A stretch of 64,000 bases of DNA from Paenibacillus sp. FSL R5-0341 (GTDB taxonomy: Bacteria > Bacillota > Bacilli > Paenibacillales > Paenibacillaceae): assembly GCF_037975235.1 (NCBI RefSeq), contig NZ_CP150241.1:4278001-4342000 (forward strand). Reading direction: 5' to 3'. Positions 33,750 through 41,611 of this stretch are shown piece after piece. The stretch's first letter is position 1. Every line of letters starts with the position of its first letter. Below the pieces are notes generated by a model, which was not told where the DNA came from, made no database searches, and worked only from the letters and a program-made list of their open reading frames with translations. Both the position numbers and the translations under genes were made by a program.

Positions 33750-35024
33750 TTATTTCCCGATATGCTGATCAATGATCGCTTGTGCCTGCTGTGCTGCTTC
33801 TTCTGGAGAAGTGCCGCTCAGTACAGCCTGAATGGAGTTGGTTACTGCTTTTTGGTTATCTCCGTTCAGAATGGTGAACCGTGGCTGGAACACGGTCTTT
33901 TTGGTTGCCCATTCTCCGGCTACCTGAAGCTCAGGCGTATCGTACTTCACATCATTCACCGTTACATTCTGTCCCGTCTGGTTGGCATACTCGCTCGCTA
34001 CTTCCGGGTTGCTCAGGAACTCGAGAAACTTCTTCGCTTCTTCCGGATGTTTCGATTTGCTGTTCACCGCGAGCATGAATGTGGTCGTATGCACTCCTTC
34101 ATACTTCGCTTGATCTGCGCTTACTGTAATCGGTGCAAGCAGTTTTTGCTCCAGATTAGGATTCTGCTGCTTGTTCTGAGCCAATTGATATGATCCACTT
34201 GCGAGCATCGCTGCTTTCTCTTGAATAAACAGTGCGCCAGCCGCAGGGTCCTTCGTACCCAGTGCATCTTGCTGGAAGTAACCTTTATCGTTAAGTTCCT
34301 TGATTTGAGTCAACGTTTTCACCCAGAACTCATCCGTTAGTTTGGCTTCGCCAGCTTCCACTTTGGTAAAAATGTCGTCACTCGGTGCATTGTTCATCAC
34401 CATCGTATTCATGAATTGCCCTGGGCCAATGTCCGCTCCGGCAAAGGCAATCGGAATGATGCCATTGTCTTTCAGCTTCTGGCAAAGTGCCAGGAAACCT
34501 TCCCAATCGGTCGGTGGCGTCAGGCCGTATTGTTCAAACAGTTTCACATTATAGATAGGATCGTTATATACGAGTTGATACGGGATCGCATATTGCTTGC
34601 CATCATGCTGTCCTGATTCAATCAGCTTCGAATTGTAGGCCGACAGGAACGATGATCCGCTCAGGTCCGTGAACAAGCCTGCTTTGGTGAAAGCTTCGAA
34701 CTGTGCACCCGGGAAAGATGCAAATACATCTCCTACCGAACCGTCACTGATTTTGGATTGTACGGTGGACTGGTATTGATCAGAGGGCAGTGTCTGCATC
34801 TCCACGTTAATGTTCGGGTTTTCTTTTTCAAATGCGTCAATGGTCTTGTTGAGTGCCTCTACATCTTCTCCACGCCAGTGCATGAAGCTGATCGTAACCT
34901 TGCCTGAACCCGAGGAGCCGTTCTCTCCAGATGACGCGTTATCCCCGCCGCCGCAAGCCGACAGCAGGATAGACATCACCAGCATACTGACGAGCGGCAG
35001 GATCAATTTTTTATTTTTTTTCAT
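33750..35024 (-). CDS. Extracellular sugar-binding lipoprotein of the CUT1 ABC transporter
   Basis: The protein has 424 residues from the ATG at 35024 (AGGAGG 8 bases upstream). A signal peptide ends at the lipobox LSAC (Cys24 region) followed by a Gly/Ser linker, and the mature part is a family-1 solute-binding protein: VTISFMHWRGEDVEALNKTI, then FEKENPNINVEMQT, QYAIPYQLVYNDPIYN and the terminal SNPEVASEYANQTG. It captures a sugar, probably an oligosaccharide, for the two permeases downstream. Palindromic element copy 3 ends 46 bases upstream, in its leader or promoter. Confidence 0.92.
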   Translation of the reverse strand: MKKNKKLILPLVSMLVMSILLSACGGGDNASSGENGSSGSGKVTISFMHWRGEDVEALNKTIDAFEKENPNINVEMQTLPSDQYQSTVQSKISDGSVGDVFASFPGAQFEAFTKAGLFTDLSGSSFLSAYNSKLIESGQHDGKQYAIPYQLVYNDPIYNVKLFEQYGLTPPTDWEGFLALCQKLKDNGIIPIAFAGADIGPGQFMNTMVMNNAPSDDIFTKVEAGEAKLTDEFWVKTLTQIKELNDKGYFQQDALGTKDPAAGALFIQEKAAMLASGSYQLAQNKQQNPNLEQKLLAPITVSADQAKYEGVHTTTFMLAVNSKSKHPEEAKKFLEFLSNPEVASEYANQTGQNVTVNDVKYDTPELQVAGEWATKKTVFQPRFTILNGDNQKAVTNSIQAVLSGTSPEEAAQQAQAIIDQHIGK

Positions 35025-35070
35025 GAAAGACGACCTCCTGAGGATGATTAATGTAAGTTGCACGAAAGTT

Positions 35071-35220
35071 TTTACACGGGGCACTCCGAGTGCAGTACCA
35101 TCTTCCGATCGCTGTTATCCCCGGATTTTTTGAATCATTTTTTTAATGGTTAAAATTCGGGGATAAAGGCGAGCGCTCCGCTTCTTCAGATCGGTTCTGC
35201 CCTCTCCGTTAAAGTGTAAA
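35071..35220. repeat. Palindromic intergenic element, copy 3
   Basis: A 150-bp copy with ends TTTACAC and GTGTAAA, containing GATCGCTGTTATCCCCGGAT and, on the right arm, ATTCGGGGATAAAGGCGAG. It fills most of the gap between ssuD and the sugar-binding protein gene. Confidence 0.85.
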
Positions 35221-35252
35221 AAAAGGGGCACTTACTTAGAGTTGGTAGTAAC

Positions 35253-36455
35253 TTAGTTAGTAGTAACGGAATGCTGCTTCTGTCTTGTTTTCCATTTCTC
35301 GCGAATGATAGGCATCACGGTCCGTCCGAAGATTTCGGCCTCTTCCAGATGCGGGTAACCGGATAGAATGAAAGTTGTAACACCCAGATCTCCATACTCC
35401 ATCAGACGTTCTGCGACCTGTTCTGCTGTACCTACAATAAGGATCGCACCGCCGGAACGCACAACGGACAAGCCTGTCCACAGGTTGGGACCTACGACAA
35501 ACTGCTGCTTCTCGGACAGTTCACGTAACTCGTTTTGTCTGCGTTGGTTGGTTGCATCCGTTTCGGCAAAAGCGGCTTTGGCTTTCTCAATCGCTTCTGG
35601 TGGTACTTTGCTGATAATCTCCCAAGCTGCTGCCCATGCTTCTTCCTCGGTATCCCGAATGAGTACCTGAGCACGCATGCCATAACGGAGCTGACGATCT
35701 TGTCCGGTTTCCTCTTTCACCTGCTGACGGATGACCTCAATCTCTTCGATCTGCTCCTGAATCCAGTCATGAGGCTCGCCCCACATGAGGAACGTATCCG
35801 CATGTTCAACAGCGACCTTCTTGGCAATCGGTGAACTTCCTCCCAGATAGAATGGTGGATGCGGATTTTGCACCGTCTCCGGCATACCTACCGGTCCCTT
35901 GAAGTTGTAATACTGGCCGTTGAATTCAGGATTGGGATCGCTGGGAGCATCTGCACCAGATTTTGAACCACTTCCGGCAAACTCCGTCAGATTCAGTCCC
36001 GTCGATTGGGTCCATGAACGCTTCATGACTTCCATATACTCGCTCGCCCTCACATACCGTTCATCATGCGCATGTGCCAGTGGATCGCCGAGTTCCTCCA
36101 GATCACGAACAGAACTGCCTGTCACCACATTGATCATGGCACGACCACCAGATAGCTGATCTAATGCCGCTCCCATGCGTGCAGCGAGTACAGGTGTAAC
36201 CAATCCCGGGCGAATGGCGACAAGGGGACGCAATGTCTTCGTGTGACTCATCACAGCCGAGCCAACTACCCATGCGTCCAGACAGGCTCCCCCTGTCGGA
36301 ATCAGTACAAATTCGAATCCTGCCTTCTCCGCCGTCTGTGCCACATCGACCAGATACTCCAGACTCGGTTCCCGCTCCGGGGCAACCCCTACATACTTAC
36401 CATCCCCTGCTGTAGGCAAAAACCATCCAAACTTCATTTCTTCCTGTTCGCTCAC
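35253..36455 (-). CDS. ssuD: FMNH2-dependent alkanesulfonate monooxygenase, SsuD type
   Basis: The protein has 400 residues from the GTG at 36455 (AAGGGA 9 bases upstream). It is a bacterial-luciferase-like TIM barrel with SsuD landmarks: MKFGWFLPTAGDGKYVG at the N-terminus, FVLIPTGGACLDAWVVG, LRPLVAIRPGLVTPVLAARM, INVVTGSSVRDLEELGD and a C-terminal GTAEQVAERLMEYGDLGV. SsuD releases sulfite from alkanesulfonates using reduced flavin from a partner reductase. No reductase (SsuE) or sulfonate transporter is adjacent; the neighbours are a sugar ABC operon and a divergent AraC regulator, so a related substrate is possible. Confidence 0.85.
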   Translation of the reverse strand: MSEQEEMKFGWFLPTAGDGKYVGVAPEREPSLEYLVDVAQTAEKAGFEFVLIPTGGACLDAWVVGSAVMSHTKTLRPLVAIRPGLVTPVLAARMGAALDQLSGGRAMINVVTGSSVRDLEELGDPLAHAHDERYVRASEYMEVMKRSWTQSTGLNLTEFAGSGSKSGADAPSDPNPEFNGQYYNFKGPVGMPETVQNPHPPFYLGGSSPIAKKVAVEHADTFLMWGEPHDWIQEQIEEIEVIRQQVKEETGQDRQLRYGMRAQVLIRDTEEEAWAAAWEIISKVPPEAIEKAKAAFAETDATNQRRQNELRELSEKQQFVVGPNLWTGLSVVRSGGAILIVGTAEQVAERLMEYGDLGVTTFILSGYPHLEEAEIFGRTVMPIIREKWKTRQKQHSVTTN

Positions 36456-36516
36456 AAAAGTCAATCCCTTCTATGAATAAATAAAGTCTCATGTTAAAAA
36501 TAAGATCACTGTTCTG

Positions 36517-36663
36517 CCACTCCGCCGTTCCGGTTACGAATCGTTCTTACGATCACTGTTATCTCCAGATTTTTTGATTCCCTTTTCAAAGGGAAAATCC
36601 GGAGATAAAGGTGAACACTACGTTTCTTCAGAATCGATTTCGTCCCCTCCACTACGTTTGCAC
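36517..36663. repeat. Palindromic intergenic element, copy 4
   Basis: The most diverged copy. It keeps GATCACTGTTATCTCCAGAT, TTTTTTGATTC and AAATCCGGAGATAAAGGTGA with compensating changes in both arms (ATCTCC with GGAGAT), but has lost the TTTACAC ends. Confidence 0.75.
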
Positions 36664-36857
36664 TCGTTTAAAACTTATTTTTAAAGTGTGCCTAATTTCT
36701 AATTCCTTTTCAAAGTACGCATCCAAATGCCGATTAATTAACTTGGTTTAATAGGTATGGACATCATATCAATTGATTTGTCTGTGATCAATGTCATTTC
36801 GCGGCAATTTTATTTTGTCATTTTGTGGTCTTTTCTCAGATTTAGGTCTTCCTGATC

Positions 36858-36887
36858 TTGAATATGTATAAAACCCACCTGTATAAT
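36858..36887 (+). promoter_or_regulatory. Sigma-A-type promoter of the AraC regulator gene
   Basis: TTGAAT (36858-36863), an 18-base spacer and a perfect TATAAT (36882-36887), about 60 bases before the start. Confidence 0.6.
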
Positions 36888-36949
36888 AGGTTATAAGTGA
36901 AAATTTTAAAATGTACAAACGATACTTATACAATAAAGAGGTGTTCCTG

Positions 36950-37822
36950 ATGACCGAGAGCATGAAGGAGGACCACCATGAGTTTTTGGATATTATTTTC
37001 TTCACTCCATCTGAATTCGAGAAAGCTGGTGGCGCCTGGCCGATTCGCATTGGCCGCAACATAGCCAAGACCAACTATCATATTGGCCCTCGTACCACAC
37101 CTTATCATTATTTGCTATTTGTGCTGGAGGGGGAAGGTACATTCATACAGAACGGACAGCGTCATGCCCTTCGAGCCAGGGATGCGTTCTGTCTATTTCC
37201 GCATGTTACCCATGAGTACTGGACGGACCCGGAAGACACGTTGCAGAAAATATTTATTGCCTTTGACGGTACACATGCAGCCGAACTGCTATCCCGAATT
37301 GGACTTACACCCGACTCACCGTATCGTTCAGGTGTACTGACGCCGGAGACTGCAAGCGCCATGCGCTCGTTCATGGAGGATGTTCGCAAACCGCAGGACG
37401 GAGCGAGCGATCTGGGACGACTCACCCGGTTTCTAAGTCTTTTTGACCGGATTGCTCGTTCCCCCGCAACCAAAGGATTGCAACCGGATTCAGCCACACC
37501 TTGGCTTCAGAAAGGCAAGGAATACATGGATATTCATTTTGCAGGCGGTATCTCCGTGGAAGGTGTGTCTGCTCATGCGGGTGTGGATCGAACCCATTTT
37601 ACCAAACAGTTCCGCAAAGCCTATGGTCTATCTCCTGTGCAATATATCCAGCAATTGAAAATGACCCAGGCCAAACGTCTGCTCGTGCAGACGCCGCTAA
37701 GCTTAACCGAAGTGGCTCATTCCGTAGGTTACCCGGACTTGTTCTCTTTCTCCAAAGCGTTCAAAAAGCAAGTCGGGCTGCCGCCCAATCGCTATCGTAC
37801 AGCGGAGAGTACGAAAGAATAA
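36950..37822 (+). CDS. AraC-family transcriptional regulator
   Basis: The protein has 290 residues from the ATG at 36950, with AAAGAGGTG just upstream. An N-terminal cupin sensor domain (about 45-115: YHIGPRTTPYHYLLFVLEG, then RARDAFCLFPHVTHEYW) is followed by two helix-turn-helices (HAGVDRTHFTKQFRKAYGLS and EVAHSVGYPDLFSFSKAFKK) and the ending VGLPPNRYR. It is divergent from ssuD and about 1.9 kb from the sugar ABC genes; control of either or both is plausible. Confidence 0.88.
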   Translation: MTESMKEDHHEFLDIIFFTPSEFEKAGGAWPIRIGRNIAKTNYHIGPRTTPYHYLLFVLEGEGTFIQNGQRHALRARDAFCLFPHVTHEYWTDPEDTLQKIFIAFDGTHAAELLSRIGLTPDSPYRSGVLTPETASAMRSFMEDVRKPQDGASDLGRLTRFLSLFDRIARSPATKGLQPDSATPWLQKGKEYMDIHFAGGISVEGVSAHAGVDRTHFTKQFRKAYGLSPVQYIQQLKMTQAKRLLVQTPLSLTEVAHSVGYPDLFSFSKAFKKQVGLPPNRYRTAESTKE

Positions 37823-37842
37823 GGGAGCGACCTTTCGCTCCC
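37823..37842 (+). terminator. Hairpin directly after the AraC regulator gene
   Basis: A perfect 8-bp stem GGGAGCGA/TCGCTCCC beginning right after the stop codon; there is no T run. Confidence 0.5.
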
Positions 37843-37982
37843 CAGCCTATACTCCATGCCTCATGCACCACGCCTAGTACGGTTGTGTAAAATGTCGCCT
37901 CTACCAAATAAAAATGGACTTCTGAGTTTCATATCCTGCACATCATACCTTGCAAAATCCATTACTGAATCCACCAACAAAA

Positions 37983-38013
37983 AAGGCAAGCCCCTTAACC
38001 CGGGACTTGCCTT
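37983..38013. terminator. Terminator of the polysaccharide cluster
   Basis: A stem AAGGCAAG-x-CCC/GGG-x-CTTGCCTT. The leftward strand has a T6 tail, closing the cluster that ends at 38077; the rightward tail is TTCTTT. Confidence 0.85.
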
Positions 38014-38076
38014 CTTTCTATACTATAGTCTTGACGCACGTACTTGAAACCATGAACTTTTTACGTTGACGTAACG

Positions 38077-39000
38077 CTATTCCTTCTCCTCATCCTTACG
38101 TGCAAGCGGAATGCCATTCTCCTTCGCATACCATGCTTCATAATGATGCACAGCCACACCTGCAAAAGAAGAATGAGAGGAACCTAGATCAAACACCTTC
38201 GCCATCTCTTCATTCATGTTGCTAACCGGTTTACGGAAAAAGGTCAGGTGATCCCCCTCGTGTGTATCCGCGAGTTCCGCTCCGATCCAGACTTTCTTGC
38301 CGAGATCATCCGCTTCGTCCAGTTCTTCCTTGGACAGATCATACATCTGCTGCCCACTGTCCCGATAAGCCATAATGGCCACCGCATCGAAGTGGGAGAT
38401 CACCCAGCGACTGAATGTACCATCACTTTCAGCAGACTGACGGGCATCAAGCCAGAACGGAATGGCAGCGCTCATGTAGAGTCCGGCATCCTCGCCGGCT
38501 TTTGTCCAGGCCTTCATGTTGTTCTGCCACTCTGCAATGACGCTACTTTCCTCGTTCTCCCAGCGCTTCAGCTGATATGGCTCCACATCCAGTTGAATGC
38601 CCTGGAAGCGTTCATTCTTGGCGGAAGCTGCATTGTATGCTCGTACTCGCTCGATAAAAGCAAGTCCTTCATCCCGCTTTTCCTCATAGGCCCAATCTGC
38701 ATGACCGTTAAGTCCATGCACTTCAATCTCAGCCTGCCCTGCAGCCGCAATGAATTTGCGGTATGTTGCGTCAGGCACCTCATCCTGGATTTGCAGGAAG
38801 ATGGTATCCACGCCCTGTTCTTTGGAAAAAGCAATAATCTCAGGCGTCTGCTCCGCAATAATGGACGCGTCCCACAGCCAGGTCGCTTTGTGTTCCTCCG
38901 TCGTGAACCATTTGAACATCCAGGACAGAAGCAGCAGGCACAATACCACAGCCAGAATGGCCCATTTCGCCATACCCACCAGCTTGCCCCGTTGCCTCAT
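38077..39000 (-). CDS. Membrane-anchored putative glycosidase (TIM-barrel type)
   Basis: The protein has 307 residues. An N-terminal membrane anchor (about 10-32, MAKWAILAVVLCLLLLSWMF) is followed by an extracellular domain with glycosidase-like motifs: TWLWDASII, TIFLQIQDEVPD, the FQGIQLDVEPYQL strand with an Asp-x-Glu pair as candidate catalytic residues, LYMSAAIPFWLD and DAVAIMAYRD. The layout recalls GH18-like barrels, but no family can be fixed. The ribosome site GAGGA overlaps the stop of the dehydrogenase gene 8 bases upstream, so it belongs to that operon. It may trim or degrade the polymer during secretion. Confidence 0.75.
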   Translation of the reverse strand: MRQRGKLVGMAKWAILAVVLCLLLLSWMFKWFTTEEHKATWLWDASIIAEQTPEIIAFSKEQGVDTIFLQIQDEVPDATYRKFIAAAGQAEIEVHGLNGHADWAYEEKRDEGLAFIERVRAYNAASAKNERFQGIQLDVEPYQLKRWENEESSVIAEWQNNMKAWTKAGEDAGLYMSAAIPFWLDARQSAESDGTFSRWVISHFDAVAIMAYRDSGQQMYDLSKEELDEADDLGKKVWIGAELADTHEGDHLTFFRKPVSNMNEEMAKVFDLGSSHSSFAGVAVHHYEAWYAKENGIPLARKDEEKE

Positions 39001-39008
39001 ATATTTCC

Positions 39009-40376
39009 TCAGACGAGCAACGCTTCACTTGGTTCAAGCACAGGATGCTGTACCGAGTGACCAATCTTGTAGATGTGCGGATGTGTGTACGAACGGAATG
39101 CATTACGAGTATCCAGAATCGGCACACCCATCTCGGCAATATCAAAGTAAGGCAAATCGCTGTGGTTGGTGATCAGCACGATGCAATCGTACTTCTTGAA
39201 CTGTTCCAGATTGAACACTTCGCTGTGTACGGTCTCGCCATGCTTGTCCTGGAAGGAATCTGCATGTGGATCGTAGTAGCTTACGTTAGCTCCACTTTCC
39301 TTGAACAGTTCATATACTTCCAGTCCTGGTGATTCACGCAGGTCGGCAATATTCGGTTTGTACGACATACCGAGGAGCAGAATATTGGATTTACGTACGG
39401 ATTTAGCGTATTCGTTCAGAATCGTTGACGTTTTGTTCAACACATAATATGGCATGTTGTCATTAGTGGATTGCGCCAGCTCAATAAATTTGCTATAGAA
39501 ACGGAAACCTTTGGCCTTCCATGACAGGTACATCGGATCAAGTGGAATGCAGTGTCCACCGATGCCTGGGCCTGGATAGAATGGCATGAAACCAAATGGT
39601 TTCGTCGCCGCCGCGTCAATAACTTCCCAGATATCGATGCCCATGCGATCGCACATCATCGCCATTTCATTTACAAAGGCAATGTTCACGCTGCGGAATG
39701 TGTTCTCCAGCAGTTTGGACATCTCAGCCACTTTTGGTGAAGATACCGGTACTACGGTTTCTACGTATTTGCTATACAGTGCTGTTCCGAGCTTCAAGCA
39801 AGCTTCGGTCGTACCCCCGATGACTTTCGGCGTATTAAATGTTGTGAAACGTCCGTTCGACGGGTCTACACGTTCAGGCGAGAAGCAGAGGAAATAGTCT
39901 TTACCTGCTTCTTGTCCGATCTTGTCCAGCTGCTGCTGGATCAGTTCTTCGGTTGTACCTGGATAAGTAGTGCTCTCCAGCGTAATCAGCATACCTGGTT
40001 TCATATGCAGTTTGATCTGATCCACAACCGTCTCGATGTAAGACGTATCCGGGTCCTGATTCTCACTAAGCGGTGTTGGTACGCAGATACTAAGTGCGTC
40101 GATCACGCGTAACATACTGTAATCCGTTGTTGGCTGGAAACGACCGCTTTGCATTACTTTTTTCAACTCATCGGACGAAATATCGTGAATATAGGAATCT
40201 CCTTGATAGATACTTTCTACTTTGGACGCATCCAGATCAATTCCGATTACCGTGAAACCTTGATTGACCATTTCCACAGCAAGTGGAAGTCCTACGTAAC
40301 CGAGCCCGACAACGCCGAGTACAGCTTCTTTATTTTCAATCGCATTCAGTAATGTGTGGAATTGTTGATTCTCCAT
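39009..40376 (-). CDS. Nucleotide-sugar dehydrogenase (UDP-Glc/UDP-GlcNAc/UDP-ManNAc type)
   Basis: The protein has 455 residues from the ATG at 40376 (GGAGGGA upstream). Motifs are an N-terminal Rossmann VGVVGLGYVGLPLAVEM, SICVPTPLSENQDPD, the central helix AEMSKLLENTFRSVNIAFVN, the catalytic-cysteine loop GPGIGGHCIPLDP, and the C-terminal NILLLGMSYKPNIADLRESP. It oxidises the C6 alcohol of a UDP-sugar to a uronate in two NAD-dependent steps. The GIGGHCIP loop and the length favour the WbpA/WecC side of the family over small UDP-glucose dehydrogenases. It supplies an acidic sugar for the polymer made by the glycosyltransferase two genes upstream. Confidence 0.88.
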   Translation of the reverse strand: MENQQFHTLLNAIENKEAVLGVVGLGYVGLPLAVEMVNQGFTVIGIDLDASKVESIYQGDSYIHDISSDELKKVMQSGRFQPTTDYSMLRVIDALSICVPTPLSENQDPDTSYIETVVDQIKLHMKPGMLITLESTTYPGTTEELIQQQLDKIGQEAGKDYFLCFSPERVDPSNGRFTTFNTPKVIGGTTEACLKLGTALYSKYVETVVPVSSPKVAEMSKLLENTFRSVNIAFVNEMAMMCDRMGIDIWEVIDAAATKPFGFMPFYPGPGIGGHCIPLDPMYLSWKAKGFRFYSKFIELAQSTNDNMPYYVLNKTSTILNEYAKSVRKSNILLLGMSYKPNIADLRESPGLEVYELFKESGANVSYYDPHADSFQDKHGETVHSEVFNLEQFKKYDCIVLITNHSDLPYFDIAEMGVPILDTRNAFRSYTHPHIYKIGHSVQHPVLEPSEALLV

Positions 40377-40531
40377 GATATTCCCTCCGGGTAGTGTATT
40401 TTGATGGTGCTTAAAATCCATGTAAATAGATGGTTGTCTGTGCTCTAAATGTTGCTCTAATCTATCTGATTCATAGTGTCAAAAAAGCTCTTACTTTGCA
40501 CTTCACACAATCAGTTGTTCCAAGCTGTCTT

Positions 40532-41347
40532 CTAGTGCAGGCAACGTCTGATTCGGGCATCCAGCTCTACAGGCGAGAACGGTTTGGTCATGTAATCATC
40601 CACGCCGCTGCGGAAACATTGACTGATCGTCTGTTCGACACGTTGCTCGGTCAACACGACAATTTTGGGTGGCTGCTCCATCTCCAGATTCTGAATATGA
40701 TGGATGAACGGCAGACCGTCGATGCCATACAGATTCAGCTCCGTGAGCACCAAGTCCGGTGTAACTTTCTCGATCAACTCCAGTGCAGCCAATCCATCCA
40801 CGGCTTCATAGGTCTCGTAGCCCTGCATTTTCAGTCGCAGCTGCAGGAATTCGCGTACCGTCGGATCGTTGTCCACAATCAAAATACGTTCCGGCTCGTC
40901 CGCCGTATTGTCCAGCGTGTAAATATGAATCTCCGACGAATCTACGAGCTTCGAGGATTCAGCCATATGCTGAATAGTTGCCTTCGAAGGGCGCTCCCCT
41001 TCCGGGAAACTGGCCAGTGTAATCTGTGGATCGGCACCGGGTACAGTCTCTTGCAACTCATGTTTGATCCGAAGTCCTTCATAATGAACTTCATCCAGTG
41101 ACAAACCTGGCAGCAGGACGGCAATCGCCTGGGTAGCCCCATCCTTCCACACCTGGAAGGCAGACTCACTCGTTTGCTCCAGATGTGTCCTGACCTGCTG
41201 CTCAGGTTGAGAGTTTCCTGCACAATGGATGAACATTAAGCCGCATGTTTCGGCACCCGTTTCCTTCAATCCCTGTTCTACACTTCGGTACACATTAACG
41301 GCAGCCTCACGCTGCAATGTCGCCGTATTTGGCATGTTCTTTTCCAC
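40532..41347 (-). CDS. Degenerate GGDEF-receiver protein with Glu at the phospho-acceptor position
   Basis: The protein has 271 residues from a GTG at 41347 (GAGGAG upstream; an in-frame ATG 12 bases later is possible). The N-terminal 140 residues follow the GGDEF secondary pattern (AIAVLLPGLSLDEVHYEGLR, then ITLASFPEGERPS) but the GGDEF active-site loop is absent, so it should not make c-di-GMP. The C-terminal receiver domain (154-271) keeps the acidic pocket (Asp159, Asp161), Thr233 and Lys255 in DYMTKPF, but the phospho-acceptor Asp is Glu203 (VLTELNLYG), a natural phospho-mimic. It lies between the glycosyltransferase and dehydrogenase genes and probably regulates polymer synthesis. Confidence 0.8.
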   Translation of the reverse strand: MEKNMPNTATLQREAAVNVYRSVEQGLKETGAETCGLMFIHCAGNSQPEQQVRTHLEQTSESAFQVWKDGATQAIAVLLPGLSLDEVHYEGLRIKHELQETVPGADPQITLASFPEGERPSKATIQHMAESSKLVDSSEIHIYTLDNTADEPERILIVDNDPTVREFLQLRLKMQGYETYEAVDGLAALELIEKVTPDLVLTELNLYGIDGLPFIHHIQNLEMEQPPKIVVLTEQRVEQTISQCFRSGVDDYMTKPFSPVELDARIRRCLH

Positions 41348-41385
41348 CCTTCTCCTCGATTATCTATATAAGTCCAAAAAATATT

Positions 41386-41573
41386 ATTTACACTGACACT
41401 CCGATGACAGAACAGCCTTTCGATCACTGTTATCCCCAGATTTTTTGATTCCTTTATACAAGGGGAAATCCGGGGATAAAGGTATGCTTTCGATGCAGCT
41501 TTCTTTCAGAAAGCTTTTAGGTGCACGCTTCGCTTCTTCAGGCTTTTTCTGCCCTCTCCGTTATCGTGTAAAT
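41386..41573. repeat. Palindromic intergenic element, copy 5
   Basis: A 188-bp copy with perfect ATTTACAC/GTGTAAAT ends and the ATCCCCAGATTT/AAATCCGGGGAT core. It includes the extra AGCTTTCTTTCAGAAAGCTT hairpin also found in copy 2. It sits 38 bases before the GGDEF-receiver gene, inside the polysaccharide cluster. Confidence 0.88.
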
Positions 41574-41611
41574 GTCTAGTTGGACATATAATTGCTTTGA
41601 TTATTCTTTAC

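Larger units (their letters stand above)
36456..36949. other. ssuD-araC divergent region
   Basis: About 490 bases. Holds palindromic element copy 4 (36517-36663), an AT-rich stretch, and a sigma-A-type promoter facing the AraC regulator. No gene is supported. Confidence 0.6.

Noticed and set aside
32009..36455. Sulfonate ABC transporter belonging to ssuD
   Set aside because: The binding protein and permeases are CUT1 carbohydrate type (MalE/F/G-like), not SsuA/SsuC; the adjacency to ssuD may be accidental.
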